A DNA stretch of 50,007 nucleotides from an uncultured Muribaculaceae bacterium (GTDB lineage Bacteria; Bacteroidota; Bacteroidia; Bacteroidales; Muribaculaceae): NCBI GenBank assembly GCA_910578095.1, contig CAJTOZ010000023.1, positions 1-50,007 on the forward strand. Direction: 5' to 3'. This document shows, piece by piece, positions 13,587-22,445 of the stretch. Each line of letters starts with the position of its first letter. The stretch's first letter is position 1. The notes below the pieces were generated by a model. The model made no database searches. It saw only the letters and a list, made by a program, of their open reading frames with translations, and was not told the origin of the DNA. The translations under genes were made by a program, and so were the position numbers.

Positions 13587-15929
13587 TTATTTCTTTTTTG
13601 ATGTGCGGCGTGCGGCCGTACGTTTGGGTTTTGATTCCTGTGCGGCTATGATCTCGCGCACTTCTTCGAGAGAGAGCGAGGCCGGGTCGGCCACGGTTTT
13701 GGGTATTTTATAGTTGGCGCCGTCGCTGGCTATGTATACGCCGAAGCGCCCGTTGAGTATCTGTGTGCCAGGAGCTTCGTCGAAGGTCTTGACCACTTTC
13801 TTGCTCTCGGCGTCGCGCTTGGCGAGTATGAGTTCCACGGCTCGTTCGAGGCCCACCTCGGCCGGCGCCTCATCTTTTGGAATGCTCACGAATTTGCCTT
13901 TGTGGCGCACGTATGGCCCGAAGCGTCCGATGGCCACGGTGACGTCGGCGTCCTCGAATGTGCCCAGCGCGCGGGGAAACTCGAACAGGCGCAGGGCTTC
14001 GTCGAGCGTGATGGTGGCTACGCTCTGTCCCTTGAGCAGGGATGCGAAGCGCGGCTTGTTGTCGCCTTCTCCGTCGCCCACCTGTACGAGCGGCCCGAAG
14101 CGTCCGATTTTCACGCTCACAGGCTCGCCTGTGGCGGGGTCGGTACCGAGCACGCGTTCGCCCACCTTGTGCTCGAGGCGCATGTTGAGCGTGCGGTCCA
14201 CCACGGGGTGGAACATGGCGTAGAAATCGCTGATCTCACCGGCCCAGGGGAGCTTACCTTCGGCTATATCGTCGAAACGCTCTTCCACACGTGCGGTGAA
14301 ATTATAGTCGAGTATATCGGGGAAATATTCGGTGAGGAATTCATTCACCACGGTGCCTATGTCGGTGGGCACGAGTTTGCCTTTGTCGCTGCCCACGGCT
14401 TCCGTGCGCTCGGAGCGGCTGATGTGTCCGTCGGCGTCGAGAGTGAGCACCGCGTAGGTGCGCTCTGTGCCGTCGTGCTCGCCTTTCTCCACATATTCGC
14501 GCTGCTGGATGGTGGAGATGGTGGGAGCGTAGGTCGAGGGTCGTCCTATGCCCAGTTCCTCCATTTTGCGCACCAGTGTGGCTTCGGAATATCGCGGAGG
14601 CTGCTGCGTGAAGCGTTCGGTGGCTGTGACGCCACGTGCTTCGAGTTTCTGTCCGGGTGTCATGGGCGGCAGCAGAGCGCTGTCGGTAGTGCTGTCGGTG
14701 TCGTCGTTTTGGTTGTGTGCGGCATAGACACGCAGGAATCCATCGAATTTCACCACTTCTCCGGAGGCTGTGAATCGGTCGGCGGCATCGCCTTCGGCGG
14801 CTATCTCCACAGTGGTTTTTTCGATTTGCGCGTCGGCCATCTGCGAAGCCAGCGTGCGTCGCCAGATGAGGCTGTAGAGGCGTTTTTCCTGCGATGTGCC
14901 GTCGATGGTCGGGCGGTCCACATAGGCAGGGCGAATGGCCTCGTGGGCTTCCTGCGCGCCCTTGCTGTTGGTGTGGTAGCGACGCACATGCAGGTAGCTT
15001 TCGCCCATCTTGCCGGTGATTTCCGCCGATATGGCGGATATGGCTTCCTCGCTGAGGTTGACGGAGTCGGTACGCATGTAGGTTATGTGACCGGCTTCAT
15101 AGAGCCGCTGTGCCACCATCATGGTCTGCGCCACTGTGAATCCGAGGCGCCTCGAGGCTTCCTGCTGGAGAGTGGACGTGGTGAATGGGGGCGCCGGAGC
15201 TTTGGCGTGGGGTTTCACTGCCACATCGGCCACACTGAAGTTTGCTCCGGCACATCGCATGAGCAGAGTGCGGCAGTCTTCTTCCGAGGGCAGGCGGTGG
15301 GCAAACTCGGCGTTGAATGTAGTCCCGTCGCCGGTGGCGAAAGTGGCTCCCACTCGCCAATAAGGTTCGCTGACAAATCGTTTTATCTCCTCCTCACGTT
15401 CCACGATGAGACGCACGGCCACGCTCTGGACGCGTCCGGCCGACAGTGCCGGCTTGATTTTCTTCCACAGCACGGGCGACAGCTCGAAGCCCACGATGCG
15501 GTCGAGCACGCGCCGCGCCTGCTGCGCGTCCACTCTGTTGAGGTCGATGCCGCGTGGGTTGGCAATGGCATGGAGGATGGCTTTTTTCGTGATTTCATGG
15601 AACACGATCCGTCGGGTGTTCTCAGGTTTCAGTCCCAACACCTCGTAAAGATGCCATGCAATGGCTTCTCCCTCGCGGTCTTCATCGGATGCGAGCCACA
15701 CAGTCTCGGCTTCTGCCGCTGCTTTGCGCAGTTCGCCCACAAGCTGCTGTTTCTCGTCCGGAATTTCGTAGACAGGGCTGAAACCTCCCTCCACATCTAT
15801 GCTGAAGCTCTTGCGTTTGAGGTCGCGCACATGGCCGTAGCTCGACATCACTTTATAGTCTTTGCCCAGAAATTTCTCTATGGTCTTTGCCTTGGCAGGA
15901 GACTCGACGATGACTAAATTCTTCAGCAT
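13587..15929 (-). CDS. topA: DNA topoisomerase I
   Basis: 780 residues. The TOPRIM domain is at the N-terminus (NLVIVESPAKAKTIEKFLG, and the metal-binding SDEDREGEAIAWH at 81-93). The active-site tyrosine is Tyr284 in YEAGHITYMRTDS. Further signatures are ALSAGRVQSVAVRLIVERE and IGRPSTYAPTISTIQQREYV. After about residue 560 come topoisomerase C-terminal repeat units (IGRFGPLVQVGDG, IGRFGPYVRHKGKFVSIPK, NGRFGVYIASDGANYKIPK) instead of zinc fingers, and a basic tail (RTAARRTSKKK). It relaxes negative supercoils by a type IA strand-passage mechanism. It starts a leftward operon with the pseudouridine synthase and Fur genes. Length and motifs are complete. Confidence 0.97.
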   Translation of the reverse strand: MLKNLVIVESPAKAKTIEKFLGKDYKVMSSYGHVRDLKRKSFSIDVEGGFSPVYEIPDEKQQLVGELRKAAAEAETVWLASDEDREGEAIAWHLYEVLGLKPENTRRIVFHEITKKAILHAIANPRGIDLNRVDAQQARRVLDRIVGFELSPVLWKKIKPALSAGRVQSVAVRLIVEREEEIKRFVSEPYWRVGATFATGDGTTFNAEFAHRLPSEEDCRTLLMRCAGANFSVADVAVKPHAKAPAPPFTTSTLQQEASRRLGFTVAQTMMVAQRLYEAGHITYMRTDSVNLSEEAISAISAEITGKMGESYLHVRRYHTNSKGAQEAHEAIRPAYVDRPTIDGTSQEKRLYSLIWRRTLASQMADAQIEKTTVEIAAEGDAADRFTASGEVVKFDGFLRVYAAHNQNDDTDSTTDSALLPPMTPGQKLEARGVTATERFTQQPPRYSEATLVRKMEELGIGRPSTYAPTISTIQQREYVEKGEHDGTERTYAVLTLDADGHISRSERTEAVGSDKGKLVPTDIGTVVNEFLTEYFPDILDYNFTARVEERFDDIAEGKLPWAGEISDFYAMFHPVVDRTLNMRLEHKVGERVLGTDPATGEPVSVKIGRFGPLVQVGDGEGDNKPRFASLLKGQSVATITLDEALRLFEFPRALGTFEDADVTVAIGRFGPYVRHKGKFVSIPKDEAPAEVGLERAVELILAKRDAESKKVVKTFDEAPGTQILNGRFGVYIASDGANYKIPKTVADPASLSLEEVREIIAAQESKPKRTAARRTSKKK

Positions 15930-15978
15930 ATATTATAAAATTATAATTATTGTGTAAGGGTAAAACGATTTCAGCCGA

Positions 15979-15986
15979 CAAAATTA
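15979..15986 (-). promoter_or_regulatory. Bacteroidetes -7 promoter box for topA
   Basis: On the minus strand this reads TAATTTTG, 49 bases before the topA ATG. No matching TTTG is visible at the usual distance. The region to 16172 holds no gene on either strand. Confidence 0.5.
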
Positions 15987-16172
15987 TGAAAAAGAAACGA
16001 ACTGCGGGCCATAAAAGTGCGATTAACTGCAAAAAATAAGTCTTAGGGGCTATAAAAAGGCGTGTCGGGCCAGCGAAAGCGCCAGGCGCCATGAAGCACC
16101 TCCATGTGGCCTTGTGCTTGAAAAATGGCGTTTTATGGGAGGCGGGAAGGGGGGTGTGTGGAAAAATTTTTG

Positions 16173-16180
16173 TAATTTTG
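16173..16180 (+). promoter_or_regulatory. Bacteroidetes -7 promoter box for the leucine-rich-repeat protein
   Basis: TAATTTTG followed by C, 24 bases before the ATG at 16205. A closer ATG at 16184 starts just after the box, so the one at 16205, which begins a good signal peptide, is the better start. Confidence 0.55.
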
Positions 16181-16204
16181 CGCATGTTTTTGAATGTGCA
16201 TGAT

Positions 16205-17686
16205 ATGACACGATATACCACTCTCCTGTTCTCCCTCTTGTTTGCATCCTCTATAGGCGTGCAAGCGCTTGATGTTGAAGTGATTGCCCCCGGAAGTTTA
16301 GCATCATCGGTAGACGACCCCGCATCGGTGACGTCGCTCGCTGTGGCCGGCCCCGTGGATGCGTCTGATTTTCATTTCATGGCCTCGGAGATGCCGCATC
16401 TCACAGCTCTTGATCTCTCGGCCGCGCGAGTGGAGGCCTACGAGGGCGATCCTATCGAAGGAGTGCGCATATTTGCTGCCAATACATTTCCAGAGCTTAT
16501 AATGGCCGGAACGGCTCTCGAGACAGTCACATTTCCACCCACTCTCATATCTATAGGCGAGTGCGCGCTTGCGGGCACGCACCTGCGCTCCGTGCATATT
16601 CCCGCATCGGTGCGCACGGTAGGAGCCGGAGCTTTTGCCGGCTGCAGGGAGCTCGCAGAAGCCTCGGCCGCCACAGCGGTTCTCGGCGAGGGCGCGTTTG
16701 CCGGCTGCACGGCTTTGCGCTCCGCCACCATTTCCGGTGCTGTTCCGGCGCAGTGCTTCTCCGGCGATACATCTCTGGCGACGGTGGCCGGTGCGGCTGA
16801 CGTCACGTCGATAGGTTCGCGTGCTTTCGAGGGATGCACATCCCTGAAAGATTTTGAATTCGGCAGCGCCCTGATGGCCGTGGGCCCGCGGGCTTTCAGC
16901 GGAAGCGCCATAGAGGAGGCTGATATGGACGCATGCCACAGCCTTAAAACAGTGGGTGCGGCGGCTTTCGAGCGTTGCCCGCAGCTGCGGTCGCTCCTAC
17001 TGCCGGAGAGCGCCGAAGTGGACGATGCGCATGCGCTTGCCATGGGTTGCCCCATGCTCGTGGCTGTGTCGGTGCCCGGCGGCGTTGTTCCGGCGTATGC
17101 CTTTGCCGGCGATGCGGCCGTTGATGTCTCCGCCGCTATCGGGAATGCTGTGGAAGTGGGGGAATACGCTTTTAAAGGTGCGGCGTCGACATCCGAGATG
17201 TCGTTGCCATCGTCTCTTGAATACATAGGCGACCACGCCATGGAAGGCATGACAGGCCTGCAGAAGATTGACGCCGAAGAGCTTGCCGAAGTGCCGGCAC
17301 TCGGCGAGGAGGTGTGGAGCGGAGTGGACCAGAGCGCTGTAAAGCTATACACCACAGCTGCTATGGCTTCGGCTTTCATGAACACCGACCAATGGAAGGA
17401 ATTCGACATACGCCATTCATCCACCACCGGCACTGTGATGCAGGAAGTGGACGGCACTGTGCGCGCTTGCTTCGAAGGATTTGTCCTTCTTGTGGATTGC
17501 GGCGGTGTCGATGTGGAGTCGGTCACCGTAGCCGATATCGATGGACGTCTGCTCGCCCGGCTGCGTCCGGACGCCGACGGCCACATGATACTCGACACCT
17601 CGGCATGGTCCACCCGTGTGTATCTGCTCGGAGCCATCGCTGCCGACGGCACACGCTTTACCATAAAATTAGCCCGAAACAACTGA
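16205..17686 (+). CDS. BspA-like leucine-rich-repeat surface protein
   Basis: 493 residues from the ATG at 16205, which opens a clean signal peptide (TTLLFSLLFASSIGVQA). The frame extends to 16091 but the promoter lies in between. From about residue 100 to 400 there are BspA-type (LRR_5) repeats of about 23 residues built on patterns such as SIGECALAGTHLRSVHIPAS, TVGAGAFAGCRELAEA, and SIGSRAFEGCTSLKDFEF. The C-terminal 70 residues (VESVTVADIDGRLLARL, then RVYLLGAIAADGTRFTIKL) resemble a type IX secretion sorting domain. Proteins of this group are surface-exposed and often bind host or bacterial ligands, but no ligand can be inferred. It ends 4 bases before trmB, so trmB may be partly transcribed from this promoter. 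Confidence 0.82.
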   Translation: MTRYTTLLFSLLFASSIGVQALDVEVIAPGSLASSVDDPASVTSLAVAGPVDASDFHFMASEMPHLTALDLSAARVEAYEGDPIEGVRIFAANTFPELIMAGTALETVTFPPTLISIGECALAGTHLRSVHIPASVRTVGAGAFAGCRELAEASAATAVLGEGAFAGCTALRSATISGAVPAQCFSGDTSLATVAGAADVTSIGSRAFEGCTSLKDFEFGSALMAVGPRAFSGSAIEEADMDACHSLKTVGAAAFERCPQLRSLLLPESAEVDDAHALAMGCPMLVAVSVPGGVVPAYAFAGDAAVDVSAAIGNAVEVGEYAFKGAASTSEMSLPSSLEYIGDHAMEGMTGLQKIDAEELAEVPALGEEVWSGVDQSAVKLYTTAAMASAFMNTDQWKEFDIRHSSTTGTVMQEVDGTVRACFEGFVLLVDCGGVDVESVTVADIDGRLLARLRPDADGHMILDTSAWSTRVYLLGAIAADGTRFTIKLARNN

Positions 17687-17690
17687 TAGC

Positions 17691-18467
17691 ATGGGTAAAA
17701 ACAAACTGCGCAAATTCAGCGAACTCAGCGAGATAGACTTTGTCTACCAATATCCCTACGCCCGCCTGGCCTCGGAGGGATTTCCTCTGCGCGGCCGCTG
17801 GCACGAGGCTTTCGGCAACGACAACCCCATAGTGCTTGAGCTCGGCTGCGGCAAAGGCGAATACACGGTGGGCCTCGCCCGCAGAGACCCGTCGCGCAAC
17901 TACATAGGCATAGACATCAAGGGAGCCCGCATGCACAGCGGTGCTACTGCCGCCGCCCGCGAGGGACTGCGCAACGTGGCTTTCATACGCACGTCCATCG
18001 AACTGCTGGAAAGCTTCTTTGCTCCGGGCGAAGTCAGTGACATATGGGTGACCTTCCCCGACCCGCAGATGCAGAAAGCCAACAAGCGCCTCACGGGCAC
18101 ACGCTTCTGCTCCATGTACCGGCGCGTGGCAGCGCCCGGATGCATGCTCCGGCTCAAAACCGACAGCCCCTTTCTCTACACCTACACCGAGCGCATGGCA
18201 AGCACTAATGGCCTCAGCATAGAGGCCGCCACCGCCGACCTTTACGCCGACGGCTCCGCTGCCGCAATGCCATGGCTGGGCATACGCACCCACTACGAGC
18301 AGCAATGGCTCGAGCGCGGTCTCACCATAAAGTATCTCGCGTTCAGCCTCGCCGGCGACCAGGCTCTCGTGGAGCCTGAGGCCGACGACATCCCGCAGGA
18401 CACCTACCGAAGTTACTCCCGCGGCTACATACAGATGCCACAAATGATGCAAAACCGGCAAGAATGA
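17691..18467 (+). CDS. trmB: tRNA (guanine-N7)-methyltransferase
   Basis: 258 residues. The SAM-binding motif is VLELGCGKGEYTVGLA near residue 45, followed by YIGIDIKGARMHSGA. The TrmB signature is VSDIWVTFPDPQMQKANKRL, containing the conserved FPDP and KxxxKR pattern with Asn where many enzymes have His. The enzyme methylates G46 in the variable loop of tRNAs in the cytoplasm. It is the first of three co-directed genes: its stop overlaps the start of mrp by 4 bases (ATGA), and aroQ follows. The leucine-rich-repeat gene ends 4 bases upstream. Start at 17691 fits the family (short basic N-terminus KNKLRKFSE). Confidence 0.95.
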   Translation: MGKNKLRKFSELSEIDFVYQYPYARLASEGFPLRGRWHEAFGNDNPIVLELGCGKGEYTVGLARRDPSRNYIGIDIKGARMHSGATAAAREGLRNVAFIRTSIELLESFFAPGEVSDIWVTFPDPQMQKANKRLTGTRFCSMYRRVAAPGCMLRLKTDSPFLYTYTERMASTNGLSIEAATADLYADGSAAAMPWLGIRTHYEQQWLERGLTIKYLAFSLAGDQALVEPEADDIPQDTYRSYSRGYIQMPQMMQNRQE

Positions 18468-19573
18468 TTGAAAATCCGCTTTACCCCGCACAAATCACCG
18501 ATGCCCTGCGCACAGTGCGCTACCCCGGCTCGGGAAAAGACATAGTGAGCCTCGATATGGTGGAGGACGACCTCCGCATCGACGGGCACAACGTGAGCTT
18601 CTCGCTCATATTCGACAAGGCCACCGACCCGTTCGCACGTTCGGTGGTGAAGGCTGCCGAAGCAGCTCTCCGCACGTTCGTGGCCGACGATATCGTGGCC
18701 GATATAAAGATAAAGTCGCGCACGCCCGCGCCTGCGGCCAAGGCTCCGGTGCTGCCCGGTGTGCGCAATATTGTGGCAGTGTCGTCCGGCAAGGGCGGTG
18801 TGGGCAAGAGCACCGTGGCGGCCAATCTGGCAGTAAGTCTTGCGGCCGAAGGCTACAAGGTGGGACTGCTCGACGCCGACATTTTCGGACCCTCCGTGCC
18901 CAAGATGTTCGGCATCGAGGACGAGCAGCTGTACATGCATGAAGTGGAAGGCCGGAATCTCATCATCCCTGTGGAGAAATACGGTGTCAAACTGCTGTCC
19001 ATCGGGCTTCTGGTGGCAAAAGACAGCGCCGTGGTGTGGCGCGGGACAATGGCCTCCAACACTCTCAAGCAACTTATAGAGCAGGCCGATTGGGGCGAGC
19101 TCGACTATTTCCTTATCGACCTGCCCCCGGGTACCAGCGACATACATCTCACGCTGGTGCAGACGCTCGGCCTTACGGGTGCTGTGGTTGTGACCACTCC
19201 GCAGGAGGTGGCTCTGGCCGATGCACGCAAGGGTATAGCCATGTTCCGCGATCCCAAGATCAATGTGCCTGTGCTGGGCATTGTGGACAACATGGCCTGG
19301 TTCACTCCCGAACTGCACCCCGACGAACGCTACTATATCTTCGGACCGGACGCAGCCGTACGCCGTATGGCCGATGAGTTCGGTGTGCCGGTGCTTGCTG
19401 AGATACCATTGGTGGCAGCGGTGGGCGAACACAACGATTCTGGCTCTCCCATAGCCCTCGGCGATACCCTCAGCGCGCAGAGTTTTGTACATCTGGCCCG
19501 AATGGTAATCGACGCCGTGGACCGCCGCAACCGCGACCTTCCCCCCACCGAGGCCGTAGCCATGAAAAAATAG
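18464..19573 (+). CDS. mrp: Mrp/NBP35-family P-loop ATPase lacking cysteines
   Basis: 369 residues. An N-terminal MIP18/DUF59 domain (about 1-85) precedes the ATPase: deviant Walker A SSGKGGVGKST (108-117), then LLDADIFGPSVPKMFG and LIDLPPGTSDIHLTL. Family members (ApbC, Nbp35, Mrp) carry a transient Fe-S cluster on a C-terminal CxxC at the dimer interface. Here the corresponding loop reads VDNMAWFTPELHPDERYYIFG-like with no cysteine, and the whole protein contains none. It can therefore not hold a cluster by Cys ligands; a carrier function is doubtful, although the nucleotide-binding parts are intact. From memory, other Bacteroidetes Mrp proteins have a similar loop. It overlaps trmB by 4 bases and is 4 bases ahead of aroQ. 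Confidence 0.92.
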   Translation: MIENPLYPAQITDALRTVRYPGSGKDIVSLDMVEDDLRIDGHNVSFSLIFDKATDPFARSVVKAAEAALRTFVADDIVADIKIKSRTPAPAAKAPVLPGVRNIVAVSSGKGGVGKSTVAANLAVSLAAEGYKVGLLDADIFGPSVPKMFGIEDEQLYMHEVEGRNLIIPVEKYGVKLLSIGLLVAKDSAVVWRGTMASNTLKQLIEQADWGELDYFLIDLPPGTSDIHLTLVQTLGLTGAVVVTTPQEVALADARKGIAMFRDPKINVPVLGIVDNMAWFTPELHPDERYYIFGPDAAVRRMADEFGVPVLAEIPLVAAVGEHNDSGSPIALGDTLSAQSFVHLARMVIDAVDRRNRDLPPTEAVAMKK

Positions 19574-19577
19574 CCTC

Positions 19578-20015
19578 ATGAAGAAAATATTGATAATCAA
19601 CGGTCCTAACCTCAACCTTACGGGGCGCAGGGAGCCGGAAGTATATGGCACCATGACGATGGACGACATTGTGGCCGCCACAAGGATAGCCCTCGCAGGC
19701 CGCGCCGAGATCAGCTATTTTCAGAGCAATCACGAGGGCGCCATCATCGACTGCCTCCACAGCGCAGGCTTCGGCGAGGCTGACGGGATAGTGCTCAATG
19801 CCGGGGCTTATACCCACACATCACTGGCCATAGCCGATGCCATAGCCGCCATCGATGTGCCGGTGGTGGAGGTGCACATGAGCAATGTGGCATCCCGCGA
19901 GGAAGTGCGCCACCGCTCGTATATAGCACCGGTGTGCCGAGGCACCATCGCCGGCTTCGGGGCTGATGTATATCGCCTTGGAGCAGAGGCGCTGCTGGGC
20001 GCTTCCGGATGCTGA
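19578..20015 (+). CDS. aroQ: Type II 3-dehydroquinate dehydratase
   Basis: 145 residues, the standard type II length. Motifs: ILIINGPNLNLTGRREPEVYG (near 4-24, with the catalytic Arg and Tyr), FQSNHEGAIID, IVLNAGAYTHTSLAI, and VPVVEVHMSNVASREE with RHRSYIAP. It catalyses dehydration of 3-dehydroquinate to 3-dehydroshikimate in the shikimate pathway toward aromatic amino acids. The enzyme is a cytoplasmic dodecamer in the family. It is last in the trmB-mrp-aroQ group and faces the tRNA-Leu gene, with a long hairpin between them. All expected residues are present. Confidence 0.97.
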   Translation: MKKILIINGPNLNLTGRREPEVYGTMTMDDIVAATRIALAGRAEISYFQSNHEGAIIDCLHSAGFGEADGIVLNAGAYTHTSLAIADAIAAIDVPVVEVHMSNVASREEVRHRSYIAPVCRGTIAGFGADVYRLGAEALLGASGC

Positions 20016-20049
20016 CAAGGCGTGTTGCCAATAAATCGACGTTACAAGA

Positions 20050-20086
20050 ATAAAGGCTGGGAATCGTACTGATTCTCAGCCTTTAT
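20050..20086 (-). terminator. 16-bp hairpin between aroQ and tRNA-Leu
   Basis: ATAAAGGCTGGGAATC (20050-20065) pairs with GATTCTCAGCCTTTAT (20071-20086), one G-T pair, loop GTACT. It lies 3 bases from the tRNA 3' end and probably ends the tRNA transcript; on the plus strand it could also serve aroQ. Neither side has a long T tract. Confidence 0.7.
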
Positions 20087-20089
20087 CTG

Positions 20090-20171
20090 TGCCCGGAACC
20101 GGGATCGAACCGGTACGGATCGCTCCATCGGTGTTTGAGACCGACGCGTCTACCAATTCCGCCATCCGGGC
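20090..20171 (-). tRNA. tRNA-Leu (anticodon CAA)
   Basis: On the minus strand the 7-bp acceptor stem GCCCGGA pairs with TCCGGGC, discriminator A. The D-arm contains TGGTAGAC, the anticodon stem TCGGT/ACCGA encloses CTCAAAC, giving anticodon CAA, a variable arm follows, and the T-arm reads GGTTCGATCCC. CCA is not encoded. It decodes UUG. Its promoter (20182-20212) and a downstream hairpin make it a monocistronic unit. Confidence 0.95.
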
Positions 20172-20181
20172 ATTCGGTGCG

Positions 20182-20212
20182 CAAAGTTACGAATTTTTCG
20201 CCGCTCTGCAAA
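20182..20212 (-). promoter_or_regulatory. Full -33/-7 promoter of tRNA-Leu
   Basis: On the minus strand TTTG (20209-20212), 19-base spacer, TAACTTTG (20182-20189), and the tRNA begins 10 bases later. This is the best-formed promoter of the leftward genes in the window. Confidence 0.8.
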
Positions 20213-20220
20213 GTTTTTTG

Positions 20221-20228
20221 TATTTTTG
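20221..20228 (+). promoter_or_regulatory. Bacteroidetes -7 box for the GT4 operon
   Basis: TATTTTTG, 28 bases before the ATG at 20257. It lies back to back with the tRNA-Leu promoter. Confidence 0.5.
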
Positions 20229-20256
20229 TAGCTGAAACTACCAGCCCGACCCCATT

Positions 20257-21411
20257 ATGCATAAACTCGTCATAGGAATGGATGCCAAGCGCGCCGTGCT
20301 CAACAACACGGGCCTGGGAAACTACAGTCGCTACGTTATCGAGGCTATGGCCACGTCCTTCCCCGAGGCTGAGTTTAGGCTGTACACCCCGCGGTTGGCT
20401 CAGAACGCGCGTTTCGACGCCATTGCCGCGCTGCCCGGAGTGTCGGTGTGTACGCCGGCTACAGGTGGCATGACGGGGCGTGGCGCGCTCTGGCGCACAT
20501 GGGGCATGGCGCGGCAGCTCTCGGCCGATGGCGTGGCTTTGTACCACGGCCTGAGCAACGAGTTGCCACTTTCCATCGGCCGCGCCGGATGTGCGTCGGT
20601 GGTGACGGTGCACGATGTGATATGGCGCCGCGTGCCCGGCGATTATTCCGCCATCGACCGCCGCCTTTACGACTGGAAATACGGGGAGAGCGCCCGCCGG
20701 GCCACCCGTGTGATAGCGATAAGCGAGCGCACCAAGGCCGACCTTGTGGCGGATTTCGCCATCGACCCTGCCAAAATAGATGTGATATACCAGGGTGTGG
20801 CTCCGGTTTTTCGACGCCAACCCACTCCCGACGAATTGGATGAAGCGCGGCGGCGCTATTCATTGCCGGAGCGGTATGTGGTGCAGGTGGGGCGCATAGA
20901 GAGGCGCAAGAACCAGCTGCTCACACTGCAGGCTATGCGTGCGGTGCCATCCGATGTGAAATTGCTGTTGGTGGGTCCCCGGCGCATGCGCGCCTATGTG
21001 GCCGAAATAGAGGCATATGCAGCCGCCCACGGTCTGCGCGACCGTGTGGTGTGGCTCGATGGTGTGGACTTCCGCCTTCTGCCCGCTGTATATGCTATGG
21101 CGAGGGCTGTGGCTTATCCGTCGCGTTACGAGGGATTCGGCCTTCCTGTGGCCGAGGCTCTCAGCGTGGGCACACCTGTGCTGGCCGCTACCGGATCGTG
21201 TCTGGAGGAGGCCGGTGGCGCCGGAGCTGTGTATGTTGACCCCGATGATGCCGATGCGGCCGCGCATGCGTTGTGCCGGCTGATCGACAACGAGACCCTG
21301 CGCGCGGAGATGGCCTCTGCCGGCCGGAAGCATGTGGCCCGTTTCACAGTGGGAGAGTTTGCCGCGGCCACCATGAAATGTTATGAACAAGCATTAAAAG
21401 AATATACATGA
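20257..21411 (+). CDS. GT4-family glycosyltransferase
   Basis: 384 residues in the GT-B fold. The N-terminal domain starts with LVIGMDAKRAVLNNTGLGNY, the acceptor-side glycine loop, and has VVTVHDVIWRRVPGDYS. The C-terminal nucleotide-sugar domain has YVVQVGRIERRKNQ, LLLVGPRR and the EX7E-type motif in YPSRYEGFGLPVAEAL with GTPVLA. It would transfer a sugar from a nucleotide donor to a glycan acceptor on the cytoplasmic side; donor and acceptor are unknown. It opens a four-gene unit with successive 4-base overlaps (epimerase, small membrane protein, dgt). The epimerase next door suggests a shared glycan or lipid-sugar role. Confidence 0.88.
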   Translation: MHKLVIGMDAKRAVLNNTGLGNYSRYVIEAMATSFPEAEFRLYTPRLAQNARFDAIAALPGVSVCTPATGGMTGRGALWRTWGMARQLSADGVALYHGLSNELPLSIGRAGCASVVTVHDVIWRRVPGDYSAIDRRLYDWKYGESARRATRVIAISERTKADLVADFAIDPAKIDVIYQGVAPVFRRQPTPDELDEARRRYSLPERYVVQVGRIERRKNQLLTLQAMRAVPSDVKLLLVGPRRMRAYVAEIEAYAAAHGLRDRVVWLDGVDFRLLPAVYAMARAVAYPSRYEGFGLPVAEALSVGTPVLAATGSCLEEAGGAGAVYVDPDDADAAAHALCRLIDNETLRAEMASAGRKHVARFTVGEFAAATMKCYEQALKEYT

Positions 21412-22445
21412 AAAAGACGCTGCTGATAGTAGGTGCCGGTGGATTCATCGGCGGCTTTATCGCCGATGAGGCTTTGAAACGCGGCTACGACACCTGGGCA
21501 GGTGTGCGGCCGTCCACATCGCGCCGCTGGCTCGGTCAGCCCGGACTGCATATCACGGACTTCGACTACGACGATGCCGATGCCATCGCCGCCGCCCTGC
21601 GTGGCGCTGCGCCCGCCGAGCACGGCTGGGACTACATAATATGGAATCTCGGGGCCACAAAGTGTGCCAACTTCGCCGATTTCAACCGCATCAACTTCGA
21701 GTATGTGCGTACGTTCACCGATGTTCTCCGCCGCGAAGGCATGCTTCCCGAACGTTTCTTGTTCATGAGTTCGCTGAGCGCGCTCGGCCCCGGCGATGAG
21801 AAAGGCTATGCCCCCCTCACATCGGCCACTGTGCCGCAACCCAACACCCGTTACGGTCTGTCGAAAATCAAAGCCGAGACATGCCTGGAGATGCAGCCCG
21901 ACCTGCGCTGGACCATTTTCCGCCCCACAGGGGTATATGGGCCGCATGAGCGCGACTATCTGATGATGGTGAAGAGCATAGATGCCGGATGGGATTTCGG
22001 GGTGGGCTACCGCCGCCAGATGCTCACATTCATCTATGTGGCCGACCTGGTGGATGCCATGTTCAAGGCTATCAACTCTCCCGCCACGCTCCACCGCAAG
22101 TACATCATAAGCGAGGACCGCGCTTACTCGCAGGCCGATTTCCGCCGCATGGTGGCAGCTCGCCTCGGCAAGCAGATTGTGGTGCCTGTGCGTCTGCCTC
22201 TATGGGCCGTGTACGCGGCCTCGGCAGTGGCCGAGAAGCTGGCCGCGCTGCAGGGAAAGCCATCCACGCTCAACCGCGACAAATACAAGATAATGAAGCA
22301 GCGCAACTGGAACTGCGACATATCCGACGCCCGGCGCGATTTCGGCTTCACGCCGCAATGGCCGCTTGAGCGCGGTCTGGCCGTAACGGTGGCCGAATAC
22401 CTCAAGGAAAAGAAAGCAGCCAAGGAGGAGCGCCGCCGCCGATGA
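21408..22445 (+). CDS. NAD-dependent epimerase/dehydratase family protein
   Basis: 345 residues, extended short-chain dehydrogenase fold. The nucleotide-binding motif is LLIVGAGGFIGGFIADEAL (about 5-22). The catalytic residues are Ser in FLFMSSLSALGP, and Tyr and Lys in RYGLSKIKAE (YxxxK). It has FRPTGVYGPHERDY, characteristic of the family. The C-terminus ends in a very basic tail (EKKAAKEERRRR). The substrate, probably a nucleotide-sugar or a polyprenoid-linked intermediate, cannot be named. ATG overlaps the glycosyltransferase stop by 4 bases and its own stop overlaps the next gene by 4 bases, so the four proteins are probably made in fixed ratio. Confidence 0.88.
   Translation: MKKTLLIVGAGGFIGGFIADEALKRGYDTWAGVRPSTSRRWLGQPGLHITDFDYDDADAIAAALRGAAPAEHGWDYIIWNLGATKCANFADFNRINFEYVRTFTDVLRREGMLPERFLFMSSLSALGPGDEKGYAPLTSATVPQPNTRYGLSKIKAETCLEMQPDLRWTIFRPTGVYGPHERDYLMMVKSIDAGWDFGVGYRRQMLTFIYVADLVDAMFKAINSPATLHRKYIISEDRAYSQADFRRMVAARLGKQIVVPVRLPLWAVYAASAVAEKLAALQGKPSTLNRDKYKIMKQRNWNCDISDARRDFGFTPQWPLERGLAVTVAEYLKEKKAAKEERRRR

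Noticed and set aside
13902..15917. 671-codon plus-strand ORF opposite topA
   Set aside because: topA has every active-site motif; the opposite product has shadow composition and no signal or domain.
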